DNA of 64,000 nucleotides from Kaistella faecalis (GTDB lineage: Bacteria > Bacteroidota > Bacteroidia > Flavobacteriales > Weeksellaceae): contig NZ_CP078067.1 of NCBI RefSeq assembly GCF_019195395.1, positions 2,247,783-2,311,782 on the forward strand, read 5' to 3'. Shown here in pieces: positions 31,744 to 40,891 of this stretch (positions are counted from its first letter, which is position 1; every line of letters begins with the position of its first letter). The position numbers and the translations under genes are program-made. The notes under the pieces are model-generated. The model worked only from the letters and a program-made list of their open reading frames with translations, had not been told where the DNA came from and did not search any database.

Positions 31744-33471
31744 ATGAATTTATTTACGGAAACCAATCTAAGTCCTGAAATTTTGAAGGCAATTGGCGAA
31801 ATGGGCTTCGAAAGCCCCACAGAAATCCAAAAACAGACCATTCCTTTTATCTCTACAGATATACGCGACATGATCGCACTAGCGCAGACGGGGACGGGCA
31901 AAACAGCAGCATTTTCGCTTCCGATTTTGGATATGATTGACGAGGGTAGTCGCAAAATCCAATTTTTGGTGCTTTGTCCGACAAGAGAACTGTGTCTTCA
32001 GATTACGAAAGACATTAAAAATTATTCGAAATACATGCCGAGCGTTAAAACCACCGCGGTTTACGGAGGCAGCAGTATTATGGATCAAATCCGGTCACTC
32101 CGCGAAAAACCACAGATTATTGTGGGTACGCCAGGTCGTGTGATCGATTTAATTAACAGAAAAGCATTGGATTTTTCAGAAATTCAGTGGTTGGTTTTAG
32201 ATGAAGCCGACGAAATGCTTTCTATGGGTTTCAAAGATGATTTGGAAACCATTTTAAGAGAAACTCCCGAGACCAAACAAACTTACCTGTTCTCGGCAAC
32301 GATGAACAAAGAGGTTGAAAGAATTTCTAAGAACTACTTAACTTCACCACACCGTATTTCAGTAGGATCGATTAATGAGGTGAAGAAAAACATCAAGCAC
32401 GAATTTTATGTAGTAGGTTACCGTCATAAAAAAGAAGCTTTGAAAAGACTTATCGACGCTAACCCTAATCAATACTCGATTCTTTTCTGCCGTACCCGTA
32501 TGGAAACGCAGGAAGTTGCAGATTTTCTGATGCAGAACGGTTACGCTGCAGATGCGCTTCATGGTGATTTGTCACAGGCTCAGCGTGATACGGTAATGAA
32601 AAAATTCCGTCTCAAAAATATCGATATCCTGGTAGCGACTGATGTTGCGGCGAGAGGATTGGATGTAAATTCCTTAACTCACGTAATTCATTATTCATTG
32701 CCGGATGATCCTGAAGTTTTTGTACACCGAAGCGGTAGAACAGGAAGAGCAGGAAAAGACGGAATTTCTATGTCTTTAATCAAGCCTGAGGAATCCAGAA
32801 AATTAAAGCAGATTAAATCTTCAACAAAAATTGATATCGTTGAAAAGAAAATCCCAACCGGAGAAGCGATTATCAAAGCTCAGGTAGGCGGTGTCTTCGA
32901 GAAATTATTTACCGAGCACGAAGAGTTTTTCACTTTCGATGATTCTTTAATTCCTGATTTGTCAGAATTCTCTAAGGAAGAACTGGTTCACAAACTCCTT
33001 CAGCTTCAGCTGAGAGATTTAGCCATGTTCTACAAAGACAAAAATGATCTTGCTGACCAGAAATTTAATGCTGATGACAGAGGCGACAGCCGTAGAGACC
33101 GCGATAGAGGCAGAGACCGGGATCGTGACCGCGGAAGAGACCGTGACCGCGGCGACAGAAGAGACAGCTTCCGAGACGGTGGACGCGATGGCGGAAGAGA
33201 CCGCGACCGTAAACCAAGAAAAAACAATGGTGATATGGTGAGATTTTTCTTCAACTTAGGAAAAAAAGACCAGCTGAAGAAAATGGATATGCTTGAAATC
33301 ATCAACAAATCTACCGCGAAATCCAAGAAGAGACCAGATATCGGAGAAATTGAAATTTTAGAGAAATTCTCATTCTTCGAAGTAGAGAAGTCTTTCAAAG
33401 ACGAGGTTTTGAAAGGATTACAGACCCAGAAATTTAAAGGTAAAGATATGCGTGCCGAAGTGGCCAACTAA
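31744..33471 (+). CDS. DEAD-box RNA helicase with RD-rich linker and DbpA-type domain
   Basis: 575 residues. The helicase core has the Q motif region, [21 protein letters not shown] and HRSGRTGRAG. From about residue 440 there is a low-complexity stretch of some 50 residues built of Arg-Asp and Arg-Gly-Asp dipeptides, followed by a C-terminal DbpA-type RNA-binding domain (VRFFFNLGKKDQL to MRAEVAN). This resembles DeaD/CsdA and DbpA helicases that act in ribosome assembly or cold adaptation. The start was chosen at the ATG 31744. A terminator follows. A second helicase (39435) lacks the extra domain. Confidence 0.95.
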   Translation: MNLFTETNLSPEILKAIGEMGFESPTEIQKQTIPFISTDIRDMIALAQTGTGKTAAFSLPILDMIDEGSRKIQFLVLCPTRELCLQITKDIKNYSKYMPSVKTTAVYGGSSIMDQIRSLREKPQIIVGTPGRVIDLINRKALDFSEIQWLVLDEADEMLSMGFKDDLETILRETPETKQTYLFSATMNKEVERISKNYLTSPHRISVGSINEVKKNIKHEFYVVGYRHKKEALKRLIDANPNQYSILFCRTRMETQEVADFLMQNGYAADALHGDLSQAQRDTVMKKFRLKNIDILVATDVAARGLDVNSLTHVIHYSLPDDPEVFVHRSGRTGRAGKDGISMSLIKPEESRKLKQIKSSTKIDIVEKKIPTGEAIIKAQVGGVFEKLFTEHEEFFTFDDSLIPDLSEFSKEELVHKLLQLQLRDLAMFYKDKNDLADQKFNADDRGDSRRDRDRGRDRDRDRGRDRDRGDRRDSFRDGGRDGGRDRDRKPRKNNGDMVRFFFNLGKKDQLKKMDMLEIINKSTAKSKKRPDIGEIEILEKFSFFEVEKSFKDEVLKGLQTQKFKGKDMRAEVAN

Positions 33472-33500
33472 TTTTTTACCCGAAAATATATTGTAAGAAT

Positions 33501-33532
33501 CAGTCCCGCTATTATAGTGGGACTGCTTTTTT
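33501..33532 (+). terminator. Terminator after the DEAD helicase
   Basis: CAGTCCCGCTAT and ATAGTGGGACTG form a 12-bp stem with one G-T pair and a very short loop, followed by CTTTTTT. It lies 29 bases after the stop. Confidence 0.88.
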
Positions 33533-33640
33533 GTAATTTTGTGGATAGATATTTCTTAATGTTAAGAAAACTTAATATAAAAAGCGTTCAGTTAAAACGG
33601 TTTTTCGGAAATTTGCAGCACTAATTTTAAATCAAAAAAA

Positions 33641-34279
33641 ATGGGAATCGGCAATATTTTTAAAGCGTTCCAACCAAAAGACAAAGTGTTTTTTGTACTG
33701 TTTGAAAAAGTAGCAGCAACGTTAACTGAAATGTCTAAGGAATTTCACGAAGGGTTGATGGATTTTGACATCAATGATGATACAATGCTTACCAATATGA
33801 GCGATTATGAGCACAAGCTCGATGATCTTACCCATGAAATCTTTGTTCAGCTAGGTGAAAACTTTATCACCCCTTTCGACAGGGAAGATATCCAGCATTT
33901 GGCAAGCGGACTTGATGATATTGCTGATTTCATGTATGCTTCCGCAAAATATATTTACCTCTATAAAACTCCGCTTGATCCGGCTTATACAGAATTCAGT
34001 CTTCTGATTTACAAATCCTGCGTTGAAATCCAGAGCGCAATGGCAAATCTGAAGGATTTCAAAAACGGCAAAGCAGTAAAGGAATCATGTATTAAGATCA
34101 ACTCTTACGAAAATATTGCAGATGATGTTTTAAGTCAGGCTACCGTAAAACTTTTTGAAACTAACGATGCGATTAACATCATTAAAATCAAATCTGTTTT
34201 GGAATATCTGGAAACGGTTACCGATAAAGCGGAAGATGTGGCCAACACGATGGACAGTATCGTAATTAAATATGCTTAA
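33641..34279 (+). CDS. DUF47/PhoU-like Pit accessory protein
   Basis: 212 residues, all helical, the full length of the DUF47 family. These PhoU-related proteins are nearly always encoded beside Pit phosphate transporters and are thought to regulate them. Typical parts are the N-terminal FKAFQPKDKVFF, EHKLDDLTHEIF with acidic metal-binding residues, and the C-terminal VTDKAEDVANTMDSI. It lies 28 bases before the pit gene on the same strand, so they form an operon. Its promoter is unclear; a GAAATTTG near-match (33608-33615) precedes it. Confidence 0.92.
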   Translation: MGIGNIFKAFQPKDKVFFVLFEKVAATLTEMSKEFHEGLMDFDINDDTMLTNMSDYEHKLDDLTHEIFVQLGENFITPFDREDIQHLASGLDDIADFMYASAKYIYLYKTPLDPAYTEFSLLIYKSCVEIQSAMANLKDFKNGKAVKESCIKINSYENIADDVLSQATVKLFETNDAINIIKIKSVLEYLETVTDKAEDVANTMDSIVIKYA

Positions 34280-34307
34280 TACCGGGCAGTAACCTTAAAA
34301 GTTAAGA

Positions 34308-35453
34308 ATGGAATTACCAGTATTATTAATAATCATTATTGTTCTTGCATTAATATTTGATTATATCAACGGTTTTCACGATGCGGCCAACTCCATTGCG
34401 ACCATTGTTTCCACTAAAGTTTTATCGCCGTTTCAGGCAGTTCTATGGGCTGCATTGTGGAATTTTGCGGCATTCTTTGTAGCGATGTATATCATTGGGG
34501 AATTCAAGATCGGGAATACCATTGCAAAAACTGTGAACGAAGACTTTATAAATCTAGAAGTCATTTTCTCCGGTCTGATTGCAGCGATAGCATGGAATCT
34601 GTTAACCTGGTGGTTTGGGATTCCGTCTTCATCATCGCACACACTGATTGGTGGATTTCTGGGTGCAGCATTAATGCACGCACTTGTGATGGATTATCAT
34701 CATGTTGCTTTAGCAAGTCCGGATCTGGGAATTTGGGAACAGCTGAAATTGGCTTTTCAGCAGCTGTTTACGCAAAACGTTGTAAAGTATGAAAAGGTGA
34801 TACCTATCTTCCTTTTCATCTTCATGGCTCCGTTTATCGGGATGATTGTTTCTATTATCATCACACTGATTATTGTGAACTTAGCAAAGAAAAGCAATCC
34901 GCGGAAGGCCGATGCACAGTTTAAGAAATGGCAGTTGGTGTCTTCAGCACTCTTCAGCTTGGGACACGGGCTTAATGATGCTCAAAAAGTCATGGGAATC
35001 ATCGGTGCGGCGGTAATCTACTATCATGTTACTTTAATCGGCGGAACTGATGAATATGCACTCATGGATTCTGCAGACCGTTTCAAACACTTTACAACCG
35101 ATTATATTTGGGTCCCATTTGTATCGTTCCTTGCGATTGGTTTAGGTACAATGAGCGGTGGCTGGAAGATTGTAAAAACAATGGGAACCAAGATTACCAA
35201 AGTTACGCCTTTAGAAGGAGTAAGTGCAGAATCTGCCGGCGCAATTACGCTTTTCATCACTGATCACTTAGGAATTCCGGTTTCTACAACGCATACCATT
35301 ACCGGTGCAATCATCGGGGTTGGATTAACAAAAAGAGTTTCCGCAGTACGTTGGGGAATAACCGTAAGCTTATTGTGGGCGTGGGTTTTAACTATTCCGA
35401 TCTCCGCAATTGTTGCAGGAGTTACCTACTTACTCGTAATTGCGGTGAAATAA
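34308..35453 (+). CDS. Pit-family inorganic phosphate transporter
   Basis: 381 residues with about ten membrane helices and the duplicated Pit signature: first repeat GFHDAANSIATIVSTKVL (near residue 22) and second repeat GHGLNDAQKVMG (near 218). SSSHTLIGG and VSTTHTITG are the paired substrate-loop motifs. Pit carriers take up metal-phosphate complexes with protons at moderate affinity. The protein forms a unit with the upstream DUF47 gene and ends at a strong terminator. No Pho-box-like operator is recognisable. Confidence 0.95.
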   Translation: MELPVLLIIIIVLALIFDYINGFHDAANSIATIVSTKVLSPFQAVLWAALWNFAAFFVAMYIIGEFKIGNTIAKTVNEDFINLEVIFSGLIAAIAWNLLTWWFGIPSSSSHTLIGGFLGAALMHALVMDYHHVALASPDLGIWEQLKLAFQQLFTQNVVKYEKVIPIFLFIFMAPFIGMIVSIIITLIIVNLAKKSNPRKADAQFKKWQLVSSALFSLGHGLNDAQKVMGIIGAAVIYYHVTLIGGTDEYALMDSADRFKHFTTDYIWVPFVSFLAIGLGTMSGGWKIVKTMGTKITKVTPLEGVSAESAGAITLFITDHLGIPVSTTHTITGAIIGVGLTKRVSAVRWGITVSLLWAWVLTIPISAIVAGVTYLLVIAVK

Positions 35454-35473
35454 TCTATACAGAAAATCTCAAA

Positions 35474-35500
35474 AACCACCTTAATCAGGTGGTTTTTTTA
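35474..35500 (+). terminator. Terminator of the DUF47-pit operon
   Basis: Perfect 8-bp stem AACCACCT/AGGTGGTT (35474-35481 with 35487-35494), five-base loop and TTTTT, 20 bases after the pit stop. Confidence 0.92.
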
Positions 35501-35535
35501 TGCTGTATTGTTAAGGCTAAAAGTTTTTAAAATTG

Positions 35536-35543
35536 TAATTTTG
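35536..35543 (+). promoter_or_regulatory. -7 box of the polyprenyl synthase gene
   Basis: TAATTTTG, 17 bases before the ATG at 35561; TTG at 35508-35510 is 25 bases upstream. It overlaps the in-frame GTG at 35543 and so argues for the ATG start. Confidence 0.55.
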
Positions 35544-35560
35544 TGCAAACAAGAAAATTT

Positions 35561-36532
35561 ATGCAGTTTTTAGAAGAATATCAGGAAATCGTCTCGAAAG
35601 CAATCGACAAATATACATTCAAAGATAAGCCAGAGGAGCTTTATGCGCCCATGAATTACATTATTTCGCACGGAGGCAAAAGACTCCGTCCGATTATGGT
35701 GCTTATGGCGAATGATATGTTTGGCGGTGATCTTCAGAAAGCCATAAAACCGGCCCTGGCCATTGAATTTTTTCACAATTTTACGCTGATTCATGATGAT
35801 ATTATGGATGAAGCGCCTTTAAGAAGAAACAAACCTACGATCCATACTTTACACGGAATTAATGCCGGAATTCTTTCCGGAGACGGTCTTTTGCTTAAAG
35901 CCTATAAATTCTTCGACGACCTGGAACCGGAACTTTTCAAAGCCTGCATCAGAGTTTTTACCCACACCGGGCTTTTACTGTGTGAAGGCCAGCAGTACGA
36001 TATTAATTTTGAAACTCAGGAAGATGTGACTTTCAACGATTACATCCGCATGATTACTTATAAAACAGGCGTTTTAAGCGCTTCTTCCTTTGAGATTGGT
36101 GCTTTGATCGCAGGCGCAGATTTTAAAGATGCAAAAGCAATTTTCAACTTCGGAAAAAATGTGGGAATCGCATTCCAGATTATGGACGATTATCTTGATG
36201 TGTTCGGCAACCAAGAGCAGTTTGGTAAAAAGCATGCCGGCGATATCTATGAAAACAAAAAAACCGTTCTTTATCTTTTAGCAAAAGAACACGGGACAGA
36301 GGAGGAAAAGAAAGAATTGGATTACTGGTACGCTAAAAAAACGGATAACGTAGACAAAGTTTACAGTGTGGAGAAAATCTTCCGCCGAACTAAAGTTGAT
36401 GAGAAAACACTCCATCTGATCCAGAAATACAACGAAATCGCGCAGGGTTACCTTGACCAGATTGATGTTCCGGAGGAGAAAAAGAAACCTTTCATCGAAC
36501 TTGCAAATTATCTGTTGAGAAGAGAAAGCTAA
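35561..36532 (+). CDS. Trans-polyprenyl diphosphate synthase
   Basis: 323 residues from the ATG at 35561; a GTG at 35543 lies in the promoter box. Both aspartate-rich motifs are present: DDIMD with the first at LIHDDIMDEAPLRR and the second at QIMDDYLDVFG; GGKRLRP binds isopentenyl diphosphate. The enzyme chains IPP units onto an allylic primer, giving the menaquinone side chain or another polyprenyl carrier. Bulky residues upstream of the first motif set the product length and cannot be judged here. It is followed 32 bases later by the GSCFA gene. Confidence 0.94.
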   Translation: MQFLEEYQEIVSKAIDKYTFKDKPEELYAPMNYIISHGGKRLRPIMVLMANDMFGGDLQKAIKPALAIEFFHNFTLIHDDIMDEAPLRRNKPTIHTLHGINAGILSGDGLLLKAYKFFDDLEPELFKACIRVFTHTGLLLCEGQQYDINFETQEDVTFNDYIRMITYKTGVLSASSFEIGALIAGADFKDAKAIFNFGKNVGIAFQIMDDYLDVFGNQEQFGKKHAGDIYENKKTVLYLLAKEHGTEEEKKELDYWYAKKTDNVDKVYSVEKIFRRTKVDEKTLHLIQKYNEIAQGYLDQIDVPEEKKKPFIELANYLLRRES

Positions 36533-36564
36533 GGCTAACCCATTTATTACATATCGTATTACCA

Positions 36565-37515
36565 ATGAAGTTCCGTACCGAAGTTGATATTCCGGTTTCA
36601 GAGAAAATGTTCGAAATTGAAGACCGTGCGTTTTCGATCGGATCATGTTTTGCCACAGAAATCTCAGATCTGCTTGCGAAAGGTCAAATCCAGACTTTAA
36701 ATAATCCTTTCGGGACACTTTTTAACCCGTTTTCCATTAATAACGCGGTTAAAAGGCTTCATGATTCAGCGTTTTATAGCGAAGAAGATTTAATCAAATA
36801 TGGAGAAGAGGTGATTTCGCTGGATCATCACAGTTCCTTCAATACCAGATTTCTGCACCAGACTTTAGAGAAAATCAATTCTAAAATCGAGGAAGGGAAC
36901 CGCTTTCTGCAGCAAACCGACTGGGTAATCATTACCTATGGAACGTCTTATATCTATGAATTTCTGCCGAAGAAAAAACTCGTTGCGAACTGCCATAAAA
37001 TTCCTGGGAAATATTTCGAAAAAAGACTGCTGACCAATCTGGAGATTACGGATTCCATTTATGAAACGGTTACGCTGCTGAAAGATATCTGTAAACCCAA
37101 CGTTCAGATTCTGTTCAGCGTTTCGCCGGTTCGCCATACAAAAGACGGAATGGTGGAAAATAATGTGAGTAAATCCAAGTTAATTTCGGCGGTTCATGAT
37201 ATCTTGTCCCAATTCGACAATTGTCATTATCTGCCTGCGTACGAGATTTTGATGGATGATCTTCGTGATTACCGGTTCTATAAAGAAGATTTAATTCATG
37301 CCAACACTCAGGCAGTTCAGTATATCTGGGAAAAATTCGGGAACGCTTATTTCTCAGATGAAACCATGGATTTTGTAGAAGAAAATTTTAAAATTACCAA
37401 AGCATTAGCGCATAAACCTTCCGACGAAAAAAGCCCGAAGCATCATGAATTTCTCGAAAATCTCGAAAAAAGAATAGCAGATCAGCAGGCCAAAGTGAAG
37501 CATAAAATATTTTAA
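36565..37515 (+). CDS. GSCFA-domain protein
   Basis: 316 residues. The motif that names the family is present as SIGSCFATE (about residues 28-36), followed by NNPFGTLFNP and the central ITYGTSYIYEF. GSCFA proteins belong to the SGNH-hydrolase-like fold and are common in Bacteroidota; their substrates are not established. It has no signal peptide. The same strand and short gaps connect it with the polyprenyl synthase upstream, but the next 104 bases to tatD hold a structured intergenic sequence, so the operon may end here. Confidence 0.9.
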   Translation: MKFRTEVDIPVSEKMFEIEDRAFSIGSCFATEISDLLAKGQIQTLNNPFGTLFNPFSINNAVKRLHDSAFYSEEDLIKYGEEVISLDHHSSFNTRFLHQTLEKINSKIEEGNRFLQQTDWVIITYGTSYIYEFLPKKKLVANCHKIPGKYFEKRLLTNLEITDSIYETVTLLKDICKPNVQILFSVSPVRHTKDGMVENNVSKSKLISAVHDILSQFDNCHYLPAYEILMDDLRDYRFYKEDLIHANTQAVQYIWEKFGNAYFSDETMDFVEENFKITKALAHKPSDEKSPKHHEFLENLEKRIADQQAKVKHKIF

Positions 37516-37618
37516 ATTCATTTGGGCAGCTGATCCGCCTTCCACTCCCGCTTTTTTGCTTCGCTTTGCTACACAAAAAGAGCTCCGTTCAAGTCGGGCT
37601 GCAGTTAAAAACAAAATT
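37516..37618. repeat. Structured intergenic sequence
   Basis: A GC-richer stretch with CCGCTTTTTTGCTTCGC, then CAAAAAGAGCTCCG and a CGGGCTG end. It can fold into an imperfect long hairpin (GCTTTTTTG with CAAAAAGAGC). It recalls dispersed intergenic elements in flavobacterial genomes; this window has only one copy. Confidence 0.35.
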
Positions 37619-38380
37619 ATGATCGATACCCACACCCATTTATATTCCGAAGAATTCGATGATGACCGAAAAGAAATGATCAATAGAGCTCTTAATAAAG
37701 GAGTTTCTAAATTTTATCTTCCGGCAATTGATTCGGAATCACACGAAAAGATGCTGGCCTTGGAAAGTGATTATCCACAGCAGATTTATTCGATGATGGG
37801 ACTTCATCCGTGTTACGTAAAACCGGAAACCTGGGAAAATGAACTGAAAATTGTTGAAAATCATCTGAATAAAAGAACTTTCCCTGCGATCGGAGAAATT
37901 GGGATTGATCTGTATTGGGATAAAACTACTTTAGACATTCAGGTAAAGGCTTTTGAACAACAGATCGATTGGGCAATAGAAAGGGATTTACCCATTGTGA
38001 TTCATACCCGTGAAAGTTTTGATGAAGTTTTTGAAGTTTTGGAAAGAAAGAAGCACGCAAAACTACGCGGTATTTTTCATTGTTTTTCAGGAAATATTGA
38101 ACAGGCAAAACACGCGGTTGATCTGAACTTCATTTTGGGAATCGGTGGAGTAGTGACCTTTAAAAACGGTAAAATCGATCAGTTTCTGCACGAAATTCCT
38201 TTAGAGAAAATCGTGTTAGAAACCGATTCGCCTTATCTTGCGCCGTTTCCGCACCGCGGCAAAAGAAACGAAAGTTCTTATCTTGATTTGGTAGCAGGAA
38301 AACTCGTGAATATTTACGGAAAAGATTTTGGTGAAATCGACAGGATTACGACACAGAATGCTGAACGGTTATTTAAATAA
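37619..38380 (+). CDS. TatD-family metal-dependent hydrolase
   Basis: 253 residues from the ATG at 37619; the longer frame from 37556 runs into the structured intergenic sequence. TatD proteins are TIM-barrel metal-dependent nucleases (3'-5' exonuclease on single-stranded DNA or RNA in studied cases). Motifs: IDTHTHLY for the first metal pair, GEIGID with the Glu ligand, IHTRES, HCFSG and ETDSPYLAP. All ligands are intact. The stop codon is immediately adjacent to the stop of the methyltransferase gene on the other strand, with no spacer, so the two convergent transcripts must overlap. Confidence 0.94.
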   Translation: MIDTHTHLYSEEFDDDRKEMINRALNKGVSKFYLPAIDSESHEKMLALESDYPQQIYSMMGLHPCYVKPETWENELKIVENHLNKRTFPAIGEIGIDLYWDKTTLDIQVKAFEQQIDWAIERDLPIVIHTRESFDEVFEVLERKKHAKLRGIFHCFSGNIEQAKHAVDLNFILGIGGVVTFKNGKIDQFLHEIPLEKIVLETDSPYLAPFPHRGKRNESSYLDLVAGKLVNIYGKDFGEIDRITTQNAERLFK

Positions 38381-39352
38381 TTACTTCAGCTGATAAATTC
38401 CGAATACAAAATCACTCTTATTTGTCTTTAAAAATTCATCTTCAAGGTCAAATACCCTTTCGAGAATCTCTTTCTTTTCCGCATCTTCATTTACAAAATG
38501 ATGCGCGATGTCTTTCAGTGCGCTTTGCAGAAGATTGTTACCGTATGGCTTTTCTTCTATAACATTAAAATAACGGTGAATTGCAGGTAAAATACTTATG
38601 GAATCTACACATTCCGAAGGGTCAGCGGCAATCATTCTGAGCACTCCGGAACCGGAATAACTGTTTTTGTACAGCCCTGTTTTAAAGATCTTCCTGAATT
38701 TTTTTGGGATAAGATCAATGGCTTTATTGATGTAATTAATCTGTTCCTGTGAATACTGCAACCGGTTATTGCCCACAAACTCATTGATGATGAGATATCC
38801 GCCAGGTTTCAAATTTTTTACTGCAACATTTTTAAGAAAATCATCCATTTTATCGAAATGATGAAGCGACGCATGAAAAAATACGATGTCATAGCGCTGA
38901 GGTTCGAAGTTGTACGTAATGACATTTTCAGCAAAGAAAGAAATATTGTTCAGTTTCTTTTCCTGAGCGGATTTGGCTGCGTTTTGCAGTAATTTATCCG
39001 AAAAATCATAGCAGTGTACTTCCCAGTCAGGTCTAAGTTCTGCCAGTCTTATTTCGTGACTGCAAACCCCCGATCCCAGCGAAATTAGTTTTAGGTTTGT
39101 TTTGTCTTTAAAGTAATTTTTGGTGAGATAGTCTTCATATAGTTGATTCTCATCACCAGTGATCAGCCTGTTCCATCTTTTACGCACGTCAGGAATTATC
39201 CAGAAATTTGCGGTTTTAAGATTGCCGTTATTAAAGGCAGACTGCGTTCTTTTAAAGGCATTTATATTGAATTTTGATAGCACGAAAGGTAATCCACGCT
39301 GATGGATTTTTATATAAATGTCGCTGAAATCTTCGGTAGTGATGATTCTCAT
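38381..39352 (-). CDS. Class I SAM-dependent methyltransferase
   Basis: 323 residues from the ATG at 39352; a start 16 codons upstream is possible but lies close to the helicase terminator. The SAM site is LISLGSGVCSHEIRLAE (motif I), an acidic CYDFS strand end and FFHASLHHFDKMDD (motif IV region), then LKPGGYLIINEF. The rest of the protein, including a 90-residue N-terminal extension, does not identify the substrate. It is not part of an obvious pathway cluster: tatD is convergent and the rhlE-like gene lies upstream on the same strand behind its own terminator. Confidence 0.85.
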   Translation of the reverse strand: MRIITTEDFSDIYIKIHQRGLPFVLSKFNINAFKRTQSAFNNGNLKTANFWIIPDVRKRWNRLITGDENQLYEDYLTKNYFKDKTNLKLISLGSGVCSHEIRLAELRPDWEVHCYDFSDKLLQNAAKSAQEKKLNNISFFAENVITYNFEPQRYDIVFFHASLHHFDKMDDFLKNVAVKNLKPGGYLIINEFVGNNRLQYSQEQINYINKAIDLIPKKFRKIFKTGLYKNSYSGSGVLRMIAADPSECVDSISILPAIHRYFNVIEEKPYGNNLLQSALKDIAHHFVNEDAEKKEILERVFDLEDEFLKTNKSDFVFGIYQLK

Positions 39353-39397
39353 TATAATCTTTTTAAAAAGGGAAGTTATCGATTTAAATATAACCTG

Positions 39398-39429
39398 CAA
39401 AAAAAACCTTTCAAAAAATTGAAAGGTTT
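39398..39429 (-). terminator. Terminator after the RhlE-like helicase
   Basis: AAACCTTTC (39404-39412) pairs perfectly with GAAAGGTTT (39421-39429). On the minus strand it ends in a run of T, six bases after the helicase stop. Confidence 0.88.
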
Positions 39430-39434
39430 AGCTG

Positions 39435-40688
39435 TTATTTGCTTCTGGAGAAATTACTCTTGTTTTTCGGTTTTTTGTAGCCGATATTTTCCTTAGACTG
39501 TGGCTTCGGGCGCGGAGTAAAAGATTTGTTGTTAGAATCTCTTTTTTCCACCACCAGATTATCAGTATGAAAAGGATGATCTTTTTCTACCGGAATTTTC
39601 TTGCCGATCAGTTTTTCTGTACTTTTCAGATTAATAAGGTCCAAACCGTCAACAAAAGAGATAGAACTTCCGTCTGCACCTGCTCTTCCGGTTCTTCCGA
39701 TACGGTGAACATAAGTTTCGGAAACATCGGAAAGTTCGAAATTCACTACATATTTCAGTTCGTCAATATCAATCCCACGTGCGGCGATATCGGTAGCGAC
39801 AAGAATCCTTGTTTTCCCTGATTTGAAATTATTAAGTGCATTCTGTCTCTGATTCTGCGATTTATTTCCGTGAATCGCTTCAGCTGAAATTTTCTGCGAC
39901 TGCAGTTTTCTTGCGATTTTATCTGCACCATGTTTCGTTCTGGAAAATACCAAAACCGAATCCGAGATATCATTCTGAAGAATATGCGTTAAAAGTTCAA
40001 GCTTATTTTCCTTGTCAACAAAATATACTTTTTGCTTAATGGTATCTGCAGTTGCCGAAACCGGTGCAACCTCTACTTTCACGGGATTCGTAAGCATTGA
40101 GTTTGCCAGTTTGCTGATTTCGTCAGGAAAAGTTGCTGAGAAGAAAAGCGTCTGTCTTTTCGGTGGAAGCAGTTTTGTAATTCGTTTCACATCGTGTACA
40201 AACCCCATGTCGAGCATTCTGTCGGCTTCATCTAGTACGAATATTTCCAGATGTTTCAGCGAAATAATTCCCTGAGAAATAAAATCCAGAAGTCGTCCCG
40301 GTGTTGCTACAAGTATATCAACGCCGCGTCTGAGTGCGTTCTCCTGTGCGCCTTGTTTTACGCCGCCGAAAACCACAAGGTTTCTAAGTTTTAAGTGTCT
40401 TCCGTAAGCATTGAAGCTTTCTTCAATCTGAATCGCCAACTCTCTGGTAGGCGTTAGAATCAAAGCTTTGATCTGATTGTTACGAATGTTTTTTTCTGTA
40501 AGATTCTGAAGAATCGGGATGGCAAAAGCTGCAGTTTTCCCCGTTCCTGTCTGCGCAGTACCGAGAAGGTCTCTGCCCTGTAAAATGCTTGGGATTGCTT
40601 TTGCCTGAATAGGTGTTGGTTGGGTGTAACCCTCTTCCTGTAGCGCCTTAGCGATAGGATCGATTAAATTTAGGTCGGTAAAATTCAA
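39435..40688 (-). CDS. RhlE-like DEAD-box RNA helicase
   Basis: 417 residues. All core motifs are seen: [13 protein letters not shown] (Q motif area), [21 protein letters not shown] and [10 protein letters not shown]. The C-terminal 45 residues are basic and poorly ordered ([18 protein letters not shown]), as in RhlE proteins that help ribosome assembly and RNA turnover. It lacks the RD-rich linker and the DbpA domain of the helicase at 31744, so the two are unlikely to be redundant copies. It is transcribed alone, ending at the terminator 39398-39429. Confidence 0.93.
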   Translation of the reverse strand: MNFTDLNLIDPIAKALQEEGYTQPTPIQAKAIPSILQGRDLLGTAQTGTGKTAAFAIPILQNLTEKNIRNNQIKALILTPTRELAIQIEESFNAYGRHLKLRNLVVFGGVKQGAQENALRRGVDILVATPGRLLDFISQGIISLKHLEIFVLDEADRMLDMGFVHDVKRITKLLPPKRQTLFFSATFPDEISKLANSMLTNPVKVEVAPVSATADTIKQKVYFVDKENKLELLTHILQNDISDSVLVFSRTKHGADKIARKLQSQKISAEAIHGNKSQNQRQNALNNFKSGKTRILVATDIAARGIDIDELKYVVNFELSDVSETYVHRIGRTGRAGADGSSISFVDGLDLINLKSTEKLIGKKIPVEKDHPFHTDNLVVEKRDSNNKSFTPRPKPQSKENIGYKKPKNKSNFSRSK

Positions 40689-40821
40689 ATGAAATGTTTT
40701 TAATTAAAATAAAATGAGCTGTGTCATTCTTTTTATAATGTAACGAAGGAATGAATTAGAAAATCCGTGAAATTTTCAGGGTTCCGCAGGGTGCGGATTC
40801 ATCAAGAATGACATCGTACAT

Positions 40822-40846
40822 AAAAAATCCTTCCGGGGAGGAAGGA
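40822..40846 (-). terminator. Terminator after the DUF6438 gene
   Basis: TCCTTCC (40828-40834) pairs with GGAAGGA (40840-40846). On the minus strand the stem is followed by TTTTTT. It lies 46 bases past the DUF6438 stop. Confidence 0.8.
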
Positions 40847-40891
40847 GTTTTGTGCTGCAAAGATAGTGTAAATATATTTAGTGCAATTTCT

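Noticed and set aside
33030-33467. 145-codon open frame on the minus strand inside the DEAD helicase
   Set aside because: It mirrors the RD-rich repeat codons of the real gene; the serine/leucine/arginine-rich product is typical of an antisense shadow.
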